DNA of 64,000 nt from the NCBI RefSeq assembly GCF_030068605.1, contig NZ_JASJOU010000015.1, positions 1-64,000 on the forward strand. Direction: 5' to 3'. The translations under genes were made by a program, and so were the position numbers. This DNA comes from Xanthocytophaga agilis. GTDB taxonomy: Bacteria > Bacteroidota > Bacteroidia > Cytophagales > 172606-1. Of this stretch, positions 1 to 10,181 are shown piece after piece (positions within the stretch are counted from its first letter, which is position 1; each line of letters begins with the position of its first letter). Under the pieces are notes generated by a model. That model was not told where the DNA came from. It saw nothing but the letters and a program-made list of their open reading frames with translations, and did not search any database.

Positions 1-404
1 TTTGCTCGAAAAGTTTATAAACAAATAGTAAAAGATGGCTTAAAAGAGAAAAGGAAGAATGAAAAGCGATTTGACTCCCGACTCCCTTTCGAGATCCTTT
101 TTACTTCTTAGCCTGACGGCTATGTCATCTCTGAACCTGTAGCGTTGTACGTCGGCTTGCCCGGACGTGAAAAAATGAATATTACCCCATTGACAACTAA
201 TTGTATCAGATTTGTTGACCATTGTCTATTACTTTAGAGATGAACTCAAAGGAGCATATACACTCTGTCCATCATCTACTTAAATCCTTACCGGAATTAC
301 ATCTTCTTTGCTGCCAATTTCTGTGCTACTAATTTCCATCAACTGGATCTGGCTCATGAACTCTACTACGACATCGCGGAGATGCACCCTTTGATCGACA
401 GACC
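1..404. other. No supportable gene
   Basis: I see no gene here. A 60-codon minus-strand frame (40-222) has no recognisable motif. A plus-strand frame ending near 429 encodes HELYYDIAEM, and the reverse complement of 567-590 repeats the same DNA with one mismatch (363-385 against 567-590), so the two copies form an inverted repeat around the IS3 remnant. This looks like transposon debris. Confidence 0.4.
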
Positions 405-570
405 CAACAGAATGCCCAGGCATTTATAGGAATAATTGTAGAAAGTCGCATCTGTGATGCCCATGGTCTCATATAGACGTTAGACGTTCCGACAGACTTC
501 TCTGACTGAGATTCCTGCTAGTCGCCCAGATGCTTGGCTTGAGTCAAGGTTAGAACCGATGTTACAGCAT
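405..570 (-). pseudogene. IS3-family orfA remnant, interrupted
   Basis: On the minus strand, pieces of an IS3-family OrfA (helix-turn-helix transposase subunit) can be read: GISVREVCRN at 486-515 and MGITDATFYN at 435-464. Between them lies a 21-nt in-frame interruption (465-485) that contains a TAA and a GTCT/AGAC stem. A 17-nt interruption (519-535) and a perfect AATGCC/GGCATT palindrome (411-424) break the frame further at places where OrfA should be continuous. There is no start codon, no OrfB and no terminal repeat. The identification rests on the VREVCRN..GITDATFYN pattern known from IS3 OrfA proteins. Confidence 0.55.
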
Positions 571-791
571 CTCTGCGATGTCGTAGTAGGTTGCAATCTA
601 CGCCTCGGGAAACTTACTTTTTCATGGCTATTTTTTTAGTTAATTGAAACTAGGTAAAATCACCGATCTTTTCTACTTCACTATGGTCCACTTCACTACG
701 GTCCACTTTTACAGGGGCAGTCAAGTGTTCATTAGAAGTAAATCTGTATGAGGTAACTGGATTTGGAAGCCCCCGACGTGAGAAGTGTGAT

Positions 792-3700
792 TTACTCCCT
801 GCCGACACGAATACTGATATTATGAAATGCTTTTATGGCACCATTGGGGGTATATAGACTAAAGGCTTCGTAAGTATTATTTTCTTGGAATAGGATTTTG
901 TCTTCATAAAAGAAGGTCGGCGATACAACTCTATCAAAGCTATATGTAAAAATGAGTTTCCCACTCCTTTCATGTAGTCCAATATTATATGTTGGTTTGC
1001 TTTGAAACATACCCGTATAAGGAGGTGCATAGAGGTACATGTTCAGTTCTCCTGAAAACAAGAAATTTCCGCCTGGAAGACTCGTGTTTTTTAGCAAAGT
1101 ACCCGATGTCCAATGAGTACCTAATGTATCGAAGGCAATGTACTCACCTGCTGTGTTTATTTTGAAAACGCTAGATGATGAATATATCAATTGATCACCG
1201 AAGAAATTAACTGCCAGCCTTTTATCTGAAAGAGTCCATTGTTTTATGAAGTCTGTATTATATGACTCTACAGTACCATTTCTGAGGAGCACAATAAATC
1301 TATCTCCATGAGTTGAAACGATGTCGGAGATCTCTGACTGAAAATTTAACGAACACATTTTTTTTAGATCATGAGAAAATATTTGAATAGTAGAGTCATA
1401 GTAAAGAATAAATTTGCTTGTGTTTTTCAAAAATAAAATATGCTGTTGGATGCTTTTAGGTAAAAGATCCTGATGGGTAAGCACATTACATTTTGAATTT
1501 AACAGATAGATGCCTTTAAGTGTGGCTACAATAACTGAATCTTTGCCGGGAATTGCGGACACATTTAAAATTGAAGAATCCAGTGTAATCGAATTGATAA
1601 GCCCATTGGTTTCAAAGGTCTGGAAAAGATCGTAATCGTCGTTCCACGATGCAAAGCAGTTCCCCTTATTGATTGGAACAATCTGACTTTGACACTCTGA
1701 GCTGAAAAGGTGATTTCTATTTTTGAGATTAAACGTATAAAAAGATTTTTCCCGCGATGTCAATAGAAGCATCCCTGTTAATTCATCGATTGTAGCACCA
1801 GAGAAATTGTAGTCCTTTTCTAGCAGCAATTGGATGGCAAGATTGTCATCGAACAAATATCCCTTTCCGTCAACGTCCTCGATTAAAAATAAGGTTCTCC
1901 GTTCTGATTCTTTAACCGAAACCAAATTTTGACGCATTTCCTTTCTTCTAAGAAGGTCCAAGTTTTCGTCTAAAACTTCTATGCTATTCTTTTTTATCAA
2001 AATCATCATTTTTGTAGAATCGATGAATGCTCCGTCGAGGATGTCTGAACTCAATCCTATCTGCTTAGGACCTTTTTGCGTCAACGAAAAAAGAAACACA
2101 CTATCTTTGAATGGTTTATAAAAAAAGGCTTTGCCATCTCTGGCATAGTGAAAAACCGGAAAATCATTTGCTATCGGCCCTTTGGTAAGATCAACCGGCC
2201 CATCTGGTGAGTTTTCTTCGGGCCGGAGTCGATGTTGCGAAGCGACACCTAACTTGTTATTGTAAATCACCAGAAACTCAGTGTCATAAAAATATAACTC
2301 ATCTGTTTCATTATTATGATATACATTAAAACTTGAGATTGTGTCAATCGATAAGGTATCATGCTTTATGATTTGTCCGTGGATGTCGAGGCAGCTGATA
2401 ATTATTGAGTTGTATTCCGCCGCGGAAGCATTTTCTGTTGTCACTATTAGAAATTGTGAAGAACTTGTCGAGTAATCAACGTAGTGTACACTGCGACTTC
2501 TGAGGATACTATTGAAACCCGCATCATTTTCCGAAAGGACGAGATTTTTATTTGCATCAAATATTTTCAATGGGCCCCGAAAGATGTAGTAGTAGAACCA
2601 GGATGTGTTTCCCACAAAGCCAGCATGCTGGATGATTCCCTCGGTTTTAAATTCTGTTTTAGTTAGATTTGCATCCCAGTAGACGAGCATTGAATCGGCA
2701 GTCGTAAGTAGGGCTCCAGTAGCGTTATCACGATAGATTCCTCTCGCTGTGCTACCCGACAGATAAAGAATATCCTGAGCAAAGGGTGAAATGAAGCAAG
2801 GGCTCAAGTTAAGTAACTTTACGATGTTATTCATCACCCCGGCTTGATTGGGATCTAATGAGTACGCTTCTTTTAGGATTAGAAGTTTTTCACTTGGTGA
2901 ATTACCATCAATAGAAGAGTTCAAAAGCGCAGCCTGTGCAGTCAAGTTAGTCTTGTAGTTAATGAAGGCTACTGCTCCAAAACTGAGAAGTAGGACCATC
3001 GTTATTATACTTACGGCCAGTCGTTGAGTTCTAATTTGCTGAAAACTGCGAGCAAGGAATAATGACTCCTTTTTTGTAAGAAAGGTATCTTCGAAGCTTT
3101 TTGGAGATGGAACGCCTGCAAAAAATACATTTGTTAAAATTTTGTGGAACAGATCTGGTTTTCGTATAGTATTTAAATCATCTATTATGACTGAAAGATG
3201 CTGGCCCTTTTTCCATAGGGTATTTGTCTTTCTTTTTGAAGAAAAGTCCCAACTGCGTACATCTTCTGCTAAGCGCTTATAAGTTTCAACCTTTTCTTTG
3301 CTCTCTGCTATCCATTGAACTAAATGGCTCCACGAAGTGACTACATAGTCATGTGCTGGCTCGTAATAGATTCTTTCTTGAGTTTGCCTTAACACATTCG
3401 CATTCGTACTAATCAATCTTGAATCTAGAAGTTTCTCTAGTAATTCCTTCGCTCTTTTCCGCTTACTGTCACTTACAAAATCAAGATCAGAATCATATGC
3501 TTTTTTCTTTGAGACAACAGAATCAGTGATGGAAACCATTCTGATGAGTATGTTCTTCAATACTTCCTTGCTTTGCGAATCCAGTTTGGTGTCAAATCTT
3601 GCCATTATTTTTCCCAACGTTCCTGTGACCCCACCAAGATCAAGATATATTTGTTCTGGCAAAAGCCGTTCACCCGTATTTGCAACAGATTGAATGTACC

Positions 3701-5222
3701 ATTCTTCTAATGCGTAGGACAGTAAGGGCAAACTGCTTTGTGATTGAAATGCTTCATCCACAATCCTGCTTATAAATTTATTGTCTGCGATATCGTTATT
3801 TTCGATAGATTTAATCTGGATGGCATATTGGGATGCTGGTTGAACAATTGCAGCTTCAATTTCATCTCGTTGGAATGGAGGAACAATGTATCGATCATAT
3901 TTCTTAAAAACTTCGTTAAGGAGGTCTTCTATTTGTACCTCTAAGTCAATTCTAACACCAATCAGAAACTTAGCGGATGGGAATTCATTGATTATATGTT
4001 GAATGAGTTGAGTCCAAACCAACTGCTCTGAAGCATCACATACCTGGGTAATTTCTTCGAATTGATCGATGAAAAGAATTATTTTTCCAGCCCCTGTGAT
4101 AGCCGAAAGTATTTCCTCCCTAATGTCTGGATTATCTTTTATCCTACCAGGGTGTGTGGAGACAAAACAGGAAAAGTCATTCATTACACGTGGTTTCAAT
4201 CCGGCGTTAATCAATGAAGATTTTCCAATTCCGGAAGCACCGGTTACTACGATAACACGATTTGATGAGTTTTTGAGTTTAGTTACCAATATGTCGATAA
4301 CTCGATCTCTTCCAAAAAACAGGTGGGCATCCGAGGACGAATATGCTGATAGTCCCCTGTAGGGATTGTCACCACTAAGATCAGGCAAAGATGCTAATGC
4401 ACCAGGGCGCACAAAAATAAACTGCCCTTTTTTGTGTTGCTTTAGTTGAAAGTAGGATGGGGATTGAACATGCTCGACCCCATGCTTTTCGAGATACCGA
4501 TTTAATTGTGTTTCTAAACAATGATACAGTCCAATAGTTGTTATGATTCCATCTGGAAAAATCACCTTGTCGTAAGGTGATTTTTCCAGAATACTGATCA
4601 ATATTTCAGCAAATGGAGAGTTGTGCTCTTCGACATTGTCTCGATATCCTAATCGCAAGATTCGATCAATAGCTTTTTCGTTAGCAGAACAGGATGTTAT
4701 GACTTGCCAGGAGACATCGTTTACATAGCGATCAAACTTCTGGCGATACAACTTCCTTACTATTTCTTCTCCAATGCCGCGGTACCTCTCAGCAGCCCAT
4801 CTAACGGTCCCGGCAAAACAACAATCAAGGATGAGCAAAAAATGCCGACATGTCAGATGAGAAAACTGTTCCATAAGCCAGTCCATGTCGATAAAACTGT
4901 CGACAGTCCCTGCTGCGTCAACGGGCAATAGAAATCCCTTAGGCTGTTCCCCCTCGTGTGCTACTCCGTGCCCGGCAAAGTAGAACAGTACCCGTTCGTT
5001 TGTTGAAACGTCACGCCTCATTTCTTCAATCAGGGCCTCGAACTCAGTCTTGTTAACATCTATTCTTGTGACAATGTCTTCACGTAGGAACTCGTGTTTG
5101 GTCAAGGCTGCCGCGAGCTTTTTTATATCGTTTGCAGGTGTGTAAAGACGTGACTCAGTATAATTTTCGACGCCGACCAAATAGGCTTTGCTTTTTGAAA
5201 AATAATCTGCTAATTGAGACAT
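792..5222 (-). CDS. Caspase-like (C14) - STAND NTPase - TM - beta-propeller protein
   Basis: This is a predicted conflict or programmed-death protein of 1476 aa. Residues 12-140 form a caspase-like peptidase with catalytic His in YFAGHG (H85) and Cys in LDCCFAG (C135). After a linker comes a STAND-type NTPase: the lead-in NPYRGLSAY and FFGRD (286-305), Walker A GASGIGKSS (328-336) and Walker B IILFIDQFEE (381-390). A single hydrophobic helix (about 735-757) follows. The remaining 700 residues are beta-rich with weak repeats, probably a divergent propeller acting as sensor. There is no signal peptide, so the protease and NTPase are probably cytoplasmic with membrane anchoring. It is divergent from the caspase-hydrolase gene at 5607, across a 384-bp spacer. 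In STAND families ligand binding at the C-terminus drives oligomerisation; here that would activate the fused caspase. The substrate is unknown. The ATG at 5222 directly precedes the caspase fold. Confidence 0.85.
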   Translation of the reverse strand: MSQLADYFSKSKAYLVGVENYTESRLYTPANDIKKLAAALTKHEFLREDIVTRIDVNKTEFEALIEEMRRDVSTNERVLFYFAGHGVAHEGEQPKGFLLPVDAAGTVDSFIDMDWLMEQFSHLTCRHFLLILDCCFAGTVRWAAERYRGIGEEIVRKLYRQKFDRYVNDVSWQVITSCSANEKAIDRILRLGYRDNVEEHNSPFAEILISILEKSPYDKVIFPDGIITTIGLYHCLETQLNRYLEKHGVEHVQSPSYFQLKQHKKGQFIFVRPGALASLPDLSGDNPYRGLSAYSSSDAHLFFGRDRVIDILVTKLKNSSNRVIVVTGASGIGKSSLINAGLKPRVMNDFSCFVSTHPGRIKDNPDIREEILSAITGAGKIILFIDQFEEITQVCDASEQLVWTQLIQHIINEFPSAKFLIGVRIDLEVQIEDLLNEVFKKYDRYIVPPFQRDEIEAAIVQPASQYAIQIKSIENNDIADNKFISRIVDEAFQSQSSLPLLSYALEEWYIQSVANTGERLLPEQIYLDLGGVTGTLGKIMARFDTKLDSQSKEVLKNILIRMVSITDSVVSKKKAYDSDLDFVSDSKRKRAKELLEKLLDSRLISTNANVLRQTQERIYYEPAHDYVVTSWSHLVQWIAESKEKVETYKRLAEDVRSWDFSSKRKTNTLWKKGQHLSVIIDDLNTIRKPDLFHKILTNVFFAGVPSPKSFEDTFLTKKESLFLARSFQQIRTQRLAVSIITMVLLLSFGAVAFINYKTNLTAQAALLNSSIDGNSPSEKLLILKEAYSLDPNQAGVMNNIVKLLNLSPCFISPFAQDILYLSGSTARGIYRDNATGALLTTADSMLVYWDANLTKTEFKTEGIIQHAGFVGNTSWFYYYIFRGPLKIFDANKNLVLSENDAGFNSILRSRSVHYVDYSTSSSQFLIVTTENASAAEYNSIIISCLDIHGQIIKHDTLSIDTISSFNVYHNNETDELYFYDTEFLVIYNNKLGVASQHRLRPEENSPDGPVDLTKGPIANDFPVFHYARDGKAFFYKPFKDSVFLFSLTQKGPKQIGLSSDILDGAFIDSTKMMILIKKNSIEVLDENLDLLRRKEMRQNLVSVKESERRTLFLIEDVDGKGYLFDDNLAIQLLLEKDYNFSGATIDELTGMLLLTSREKSFYTFNLKNRNHLFSSECQSQIVPINKGNCFASWNDDYDLFQTFETNGLINSITLDSSILNVSAIPGKDSVIVATLKGIYLLNSKCNVLTHQDLLPKSIQQHILFLKNTSKFILYYDSTIQIFSHDLKKMCSLNFQSEISDIVSTHGDRFIVLLRNGTVESYNTDFIKQWTLSDKRLAVNFFGDQLIYSSSSVFKINTAGEYIAFDTLGTHWTSGTLLKNTSLPGGNFLFSGELNMYLYAPPYTGMFQSKPTYNIGLHERSGKLIFTYSFDRVVSPTFFYEDKILFQENNTYEAFSLYTPNGAIKAFHNISIRVGRE

Positions 5223-5606
5223 GGTAACGCGATTCAGAATGCGTGTCGATTAATTACAAGTTAAAAAGAATGCTCCAGAAATACAGCTTCGAATTCTGTA
5301 ATTATTCATTGCCGGTCTTCTACGATCCTGAGCCTAGTCCCATAGTGCTCACAATGCTAGTTGCCGGTAATAATAGCTACTAGTCAATGCTCAAGCTATC
5401 AAATGAAATTTATCGGTATTTGTATTGGGCTATTTGTTGATCGGAATAAAATGATAAAGCTGATTGTGGTGAATCTGATCAATATTGCTTAACTGAATTT
5501 TGGATATAGTTTCCCGCATAATTAACTTAAAGCAACTTCTGAACCTTTTCACTTATTGATCATAACCTTATTAAGAGCCCAGCATTGCTATTGAAGGCAA
5601 CAATGG
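5223..5606. promoter_or_regulatory. Divergent intergenic region
   Basis: This spacer separates two caspase genes transcribed away from each other and must hold both promoters. I see no clear TTG/TAnnTTTG pair, operator palindrome or RNA gene in it. Shared regulation of the two flanking genes is only an inference from the divergent layout. Confidence 0.3.
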
Positions 5607-8600
5607 GTGGTGCCACAAAAAATGCCAACTCTCCACGCACTCCTTGTAGGTATCAATGGATACCCAGTCAAGCCACTTCAAGGCTGTATCAATGATGTTA
5701 ATGCGGTAAAGAAATACCTGATCGACTCAACCACCGCTGTCGGCATTCCTTTAAAGCTGAAGATACTGACTGACAACGAAGAAGTCAAACCGACGCGTGA
5801 TAATCTTATTAGTTCTTTTGCTTGCTTTAAAGACGCTGAAGATGATGACGTATGTCTGTTTTATTATAGTGGTCATGGATCGTTTTCGCCTGCGCCGCCA
5901 GAATTCTGGACAGAGACCGACGGCTTAAATGAATCACTGGTTTGCATTGATAGCCGGCAGTCTGGCGGACGTGATTTGATGGATAAAGAGCTTAGCGTGT
6001 TGATCTGGCAAGCTATGATTGGGAAACCGAATGTAACTTTTGTCGTTATTACCGACTGTTGCCATTCTGGAACTATCACAAAAAACATCTTTGATAGTGA
6101 TGTTGTCGAAAGAATGGCTTCCCCCAATACTATTCCTCAGACTTTCAATGAATACTATGGATACGACCTTATCATTGAGGGGCAACATGCATTTGAAAAG
6201 TCAGTAGGCCAGAGTGGCAGGGAGCAATACAACGTTGCGCGTGGACGACATATTCATCTGGGAGCATCGAGAGACCACCAGACGTCAAAAGAACTAAAAA
6301 TCGAGGGTGAGCAAAGAGGGGTATTTACTTACTCATTGATCAAAGAGCTGACACGATGTGAAGGCCGCATCAGTTATCGCGAATTGATTGATCTTGCAAG
6401 GATCTCTGTGAAGCACCTCGTTTCAGACCAAGACCCGACCTTAAATATAGATGGAGGGCTCTCGCAGCTAGATGAGAATAAGATATTCCTGACAGATAGT
6501 TTTCTCAAATCCGATGGCAAACGATTGGTATACCATTCAACGCAAGATAATCAATGGTATCTGAAAGGGGGGAAGTTTCATGGTATAAGAAAAGGCGACA
6601 AAATATTAATAGACGGAATTGGAGAAACAAAGGTCATTGCTGATCCAACACCTGACGAATCCTTGATTGAGGCGATCGAAGGGATGGTTACCGTGCAGCC
6701 GTATTCAGCAATAGTCAAGAGAGCTCAAGCCAGACCGATAAAGATTGGCTTACATTTCTCTATTCCCCAGAAAATAAAAGAATTATTACTGGATACTGAA
6801 CGTATGATGCAACCGGACCAGTTTGCATTTACAGAGTTTGATGGACAATATATAGTGGGTTATAAAAATGGAACCATCGCTCTGTTCGCAAAGGGATCTG
6901 AAAAGCCTATATTTAAACCTTTATTATTGGATATAGATGCTCAGAGAATACAATTTATTGGACAAATTGAACGATTCTGCAAGTGGATCCACCTTCTCGA
7001 ATTACAAAACACAACTACGGTTATCACAAATAACGATTATTTAATTAGTTTGTATTTATCCCCAACCAATAGCAGGAGCGCCGTTGACTTCATAGAACAA
7101 CAAGATCTTGCTGCTATCACAGATTTGCATTATAAATTCATCAACCAGACATGGACGCAACCGTCGATTATGGTGAAGATAAAAAATATGTCTAATGTGA
7201 CACTCTTCTTTTCACCCGTCTATTTGAGCATGAACTTCGGAATACAAGGTACGCTGCTCAATCAATTGGAGCTTAAGCCTGGAAAGGAAGCCTGGTTGAC
7301 ATGGAATAAAGGGATGAGACAGGTAGAGGTAATACCACTAATTATTGAGAAAAAGGAATATCTTGATTTAGGGTACAATTCTATTATAGAATACATTAAA
7401 ATATTGATTAGTACATCTCCAATTAAGACAAGCGACATCGATCAGCCAGGAATTGAACTACCAAACCTTTTGACCAAGAATCTAAAGAGTAAAAGCACTG
7501 CTAAACGTGGAATTTCGTGCGAAGTTGTCGAGCTGGCTGACTCACAAGTAGAGTGGAAGACGGAAACTATCGGCCTTCGAATAACTAGACCTTTGGATAT
7601 AGTTGAGATTGGACCGCACAAGGAAACCCAGATTGCGGGGATCGTTATCGAGGGTCACGAATTGGTAGCAAAAGTCAATCTGTCAAGTTCAAGTTTGACC
7701 TCCAAGGTGGCAGACTCGATCCTCCCTCCTCATCAGGCTAACCATAATTCAGCACTAGTGCCGATTGATTTGGCTGGCGGAACAACACGCACTGAGGTAG
7801 TGATGGATGTTATAGAACTGCAAGATGTGAAAAACATCGATTCCGTTTCTCCACAAAACCCATTAAAAATCAGGCTTTCAGAAGTCGAAAACTCCGACGA
7901 AAGCATCCTGCCCATTGGATACAATGCAGAGACCGGACTGTATTTTCCGCTAGGATACTTCCATGATGGTAAGGTAATCATTGAAACACTTTCATCTGAA
8001 ACGCCTACTGACGCGACGATTACGAAAAAGAGTTTTCTTGGTTCGATCAAGATCTATTTTCAGAAGGTGATCGGTAAAAAGATCGGACTAAGGTTTAACT
8101 ATCCGAGGTTAGCCATACCGACTGTGGTTGATGGTAACGTAGAATATAACAACGATGTTCCCACAATCGCAGCAAAGGTCAAAGAAGCAACATCAATTGC
8201 TGTATTTGTTCATGGAATAATCGGTGATACGGAAGGAATGGCCCAAAGCGCTGCAATGGTGTTTAGTGAATTTGGTTCGATCAACAAACAATTCGGACTT
8301 GTACTCACCTTTGACTATGAAAATCTTGACACATCCATAGAAGACAATGGCTCAATGCTTGGTGAGAAGCTTGCAGATGTGGGGTTGGCACCCGGACATG
8401 GTAAGGAGTTGATAATCATTGCGCACTCGATGGGAGGTTTGGTATCACGCTGGTTCATTGAACAAAAGAAGGGTAACAAAGTCGTGTCTAAATTATTCAT
8501 GCTTGGCACACCTAACAATGGCAGCGCCTGGTCTGATGTTCGCGACATGGCAGAATCACTGATCACAATGGCGATCAATGGAGTCGCTTTTCTAAAGCCT

Positions 8601-9008
8601 TGGACATTGGCAATCTCTCTCTTTGGTAAGGCGGTTCGAGGAACACAGAACTCGTTAAAGCAAATGCATAGTGATTCTCCGTTCTATAAAGCATTGAATA
8701 ATGGAACGGACCCAAAAATACCTTATATCGTAGTCGCAGGCAATACACAACTGATTAGTCCAAAAATTGATGATACCGCCACAAAACTAATGAAGCTATT
8801 TACAATAGTCCGTAAGCGGGGTGCATATCTGGCACTTGACACATTGATATTCAAGAATCCCAATGACATCGCAGTTACCGTCAGAAGCATCGAGCAGTTA
8901 GACTCTTCTACCTGGAAGAAGAAGCCTGAAATCTATTATGTTGCTTGTGATCACCTAAATTACTTCAATAATGAAGAAGCAATGAGAATCGTTCTCAGTA
9001 GTAAGTAA
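5607..9008 (+). CDS. Caspase-like (C14) protein fused to an alpha/beta-hydrolase (lipase-like) domain
   Basis: The N-terminal 230 residues are a caspase-like peptidase: HALLVGINGYP strand, catalytic His in YYSGHG (H90) and Cys in TDCCHSG (C152). The middle (about 290-850) is beta-rich and unrecognised. The C-terminal 270 residues look like a serine alpha/beta-hydrolase: VFVHGI (about 865) for the oxyanion turn, nucleophile elbow AHSMGG (S941) and MLGTPNNGS, as in PGAP1-like and lipase-like hydrolases. The architecture suggests a protease that controls, or is combined with, a membrane-lipid or ester-cleaving effector. It has no signal peptide or transmembrane segment, so it is probably cytoplasmic. 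The listed start is GTG; the in-frame ATG at 5622 (MPTLHALLVG) lies right before the first caspase strand and is at least as likely. Caspase-hydrolase fusion is clear; substrate and trigger are not visible. Confidence 0.83.
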   Translation: MVPQKMPTLHALLVGINGYPVKPLQGCINDVNAVKKYLIDSTTAVGIPLKLKILTDNEEVKPTRDNLISSFACFKDAEDDDVCLFYYSGHGSFSPAPPEFWTETDGLNESLVCIDSRQSGGRDLMDKELSVLIWQAMIGKPNVTFVVITDCCHSGTITKNIFDSDVVERMASPNTIPQTFNEYYGYDLIIEGQHAFEKSVGQSGREQYNVARGRHIHLGASRDHQTSKELKIEGEQRGVFTYSLIKELTRCEGRISYRELIDLARISVKHLVSDQDPTLNIDGGLSQLDENKIFLTDSFLKSDGKRLVYHSTQDNQWYLKGGKFHGIRKGDKILIDGIGETKVIADPTPDESLIEAIEGMVTVQPYSAIVKRAQARPIKIGLHFSIPQKIKELLLDTERMMQPDQFAFTEFDGQYIVGYKNGTIALFAKGSEKPIFKPLLLDIDAQRIQFIGQIERFCKWIHLLELQNTTTVITNNDYLISLYLSPTNSRSAVDFIEQQDLAAITDLHYKFINQTWTQPSIMVKIKNMSNVTLFFSPVYLSMNFGIQGTLLNQLELKPGKEAWLTWNKGMRQVEVIPLIIEKKEYLDLGYNSIIEYIKILISTSPIKTSDIDQPGIELPNLLTKNLKSKSTAKRGISCEVVELADSQVEWKTETIGLRITRPLDIVEIGPHKETQIAGIVIEGHELVAKVNLSSSSLTSKVADSILPPHQANHNSALVPIDLAGGTTRTEVVMDVIELQDVKNIDSVSPQNPLKIRLSEVENSDESILPIGYNAETGLYFPLGYFHDGKVIIETLSSETPTDATITKKSFLGSIKIYFQKVIGKKIGLRFNYPRLAIPTVVDGNVEYNNDVPTIAAKVKEATSIAVFVHGIIGDTEGMAQSAAMVFSEFGSINKQFGLVLTFDYENLDTSIEDNGSMLGEKLADVGLAPGHGKELIIIAHSMGGLVSRWFIEQKKGNKVVSKLFMLGTPNNGSAWSDVRDMAESLITMAINGVAFLKPWTLAISLFGKAVRGTQNSLKQMHSDSPFYKALNNGTDPKIPYIVVAGNTQLISPKIDDTATKLMKLFTIVRKRGAYLALDTLIFKNPNDIAVTVRSIEQLDSSTWKKKPEIYYVACDHLNYFNNEEAMRIVLSSK

Positions 9009-9149
9009 AGTAGTTTAGTTACTCTATATACTGTAGATTTTGGTATTTCTTATACATCCATGTAGAACGTGAAAACTCGCTTTCTTTTCCAACTCCATAT
9101 TTTAATGGACTAGACCGAGTAATCTTCTACCTTTGTTTTAAATCCGTTG

Positions 9150-10092
9150 TTAGGGGGCAATTCGTGTTGAAGAAACTTCATCTAGGATTGCTTTAGGCGT
9201 ATACAATACATGAATTGTTCCGTTTGCCGTACTGATGAGTATTCTTTTGCCGTCAGGGGAAAATACTACGCTATTGAATGCACCAGGGTACGTATAGTTA
9301 GCTAACAGTTCTCCTTGTGAGTTGCATAGTGTAACTATTTCAGCCCACGACGTGAGTAGTACATACTTCCCATCAAGAGAAAAAGCCACATTTCTAGTCG
9401 AGCCGGACTGGGCGAAAGTCAATAAAGAATCTCCCTTTAAATTACACAATTTACTCATTCCACTTCTGGTGGACTTAATCAACTGTTGCCCATCGGGAGA
9501 AAACACAGCGATATTGATTGCTTCTGCATGATTATAACTGCTTATGGAATCACCTTTTGAATTCCAGATGCGAACGGTACCGTTTATTGAAGTTGTAATA
9601 ACCTGCCTCCCGTCAGATGTGAAGGTTGCGCCATGAATTTTAAAACCTGCATATTCGAGGCTGTCTATGGCGTCTCCTTTTAAATTCCATAATCTAACCG
9701 TCTTTCAAAATCCTTAGTATCAGATCGCCCGAGGGAGAAAACATTGTGTTAGTGACTTCTCGGACATGATCAAAACGTAACAGAGAATCTCCCTTCAAAG
9801 TCCATAACCGGGCCGAACCGTCGGCAGATGTAGTAAGTACCTGCTTGGTTGAAAATGCCACACAGTTAACAGCTCCCTGGTGCTTGAAGATGTGTAATAC
9901 GTTCCCGTTAAGATCGAGCAGTCTGGCATTGCGATCAGCAGATGCTACCAGTAGTTGTTAACCACTAGGCGAGAATACAGCTTGTTTAATTTTTCCTAAG
10001 CCCTTGAAACTATACGAGAAATCTCCTTGTACACCATACAAAAGGGCCGTCCCTTCCTCTGACGCGGTCAGTACTTGTTGTCCGCAGGGAGA
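9150..10092 (-). pseudogene. WD40-repeat protein fragment, broken
   Basis: Minus-strand translation gives a run of WD40-type repeats with FSPDGQQLI, VRIWNSKGD, VRLWNLKGD and SARLWTLKGD motifs, clearly part of a larger beta-propeller. The frame is damaged: a one-base frameshift near 9703 separates LILRILKDG from VRLWNLKGD, and a CAA-to-TAA-type stop sits at about 9957 within SPSG-QQLL. Only the last 118 codons (9150-9506) form a clean ORF, starting at an internal Met. The upstream end stops abruptly at an IS3 orfA scrap near 10092, so the 5' part of the gene is missing. Such propellers end many STAND or caspase conflict proteins like the neighbours at 792 and 18370, so this is probably the tail of a lost paralogue; that link is inference. 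Confidence 0.75.
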
Positions 10093-10181
10093 GGAGTTTG
10101 CGATTCTCATCTTCTAACTGACGAAGTCGTTGCATCTCATCGGAGCAGAGATACTCCAATCTGCATGCCACCGTATTGCAG
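10088..10181 (-). mobile_element. IS3-family orfA scrap
   Basis: Minus-strand reading gives YGGMQI followed, after a 16-nt hairpin (10142-10157), by DEMQRLRQLEDENRKLL. This matches the YGGM...LKRLKELEEENRRLKK segment near the end of IS3-family OrfA. It abuts the truncated WD40 gene and marks a transposition or deletion breakpoint. No OrfB or terminal repeat remains. Confidence 0.6.
10142..10157 (-). repeat. 16-nt hairpin insertion inside IS3 orfA
   Basis: The minus-strand sequence GGAGTATCTCTGCTCC can fold into a small hairpin. Removing exactly these 16 nt restores the OrfA frame from YGGMQI to DEMQRLRQ. A near-identical 16-mer (14 of 16 bases) sits at the equivalent point of the other IS3 copy at 25215-25230. 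Confidence 0.6.

Noticed and set aside
40-222. 60-codon minus-strand ORF at the window edge
   Set aside because: No motif and no neighbouring gene; likely chance.
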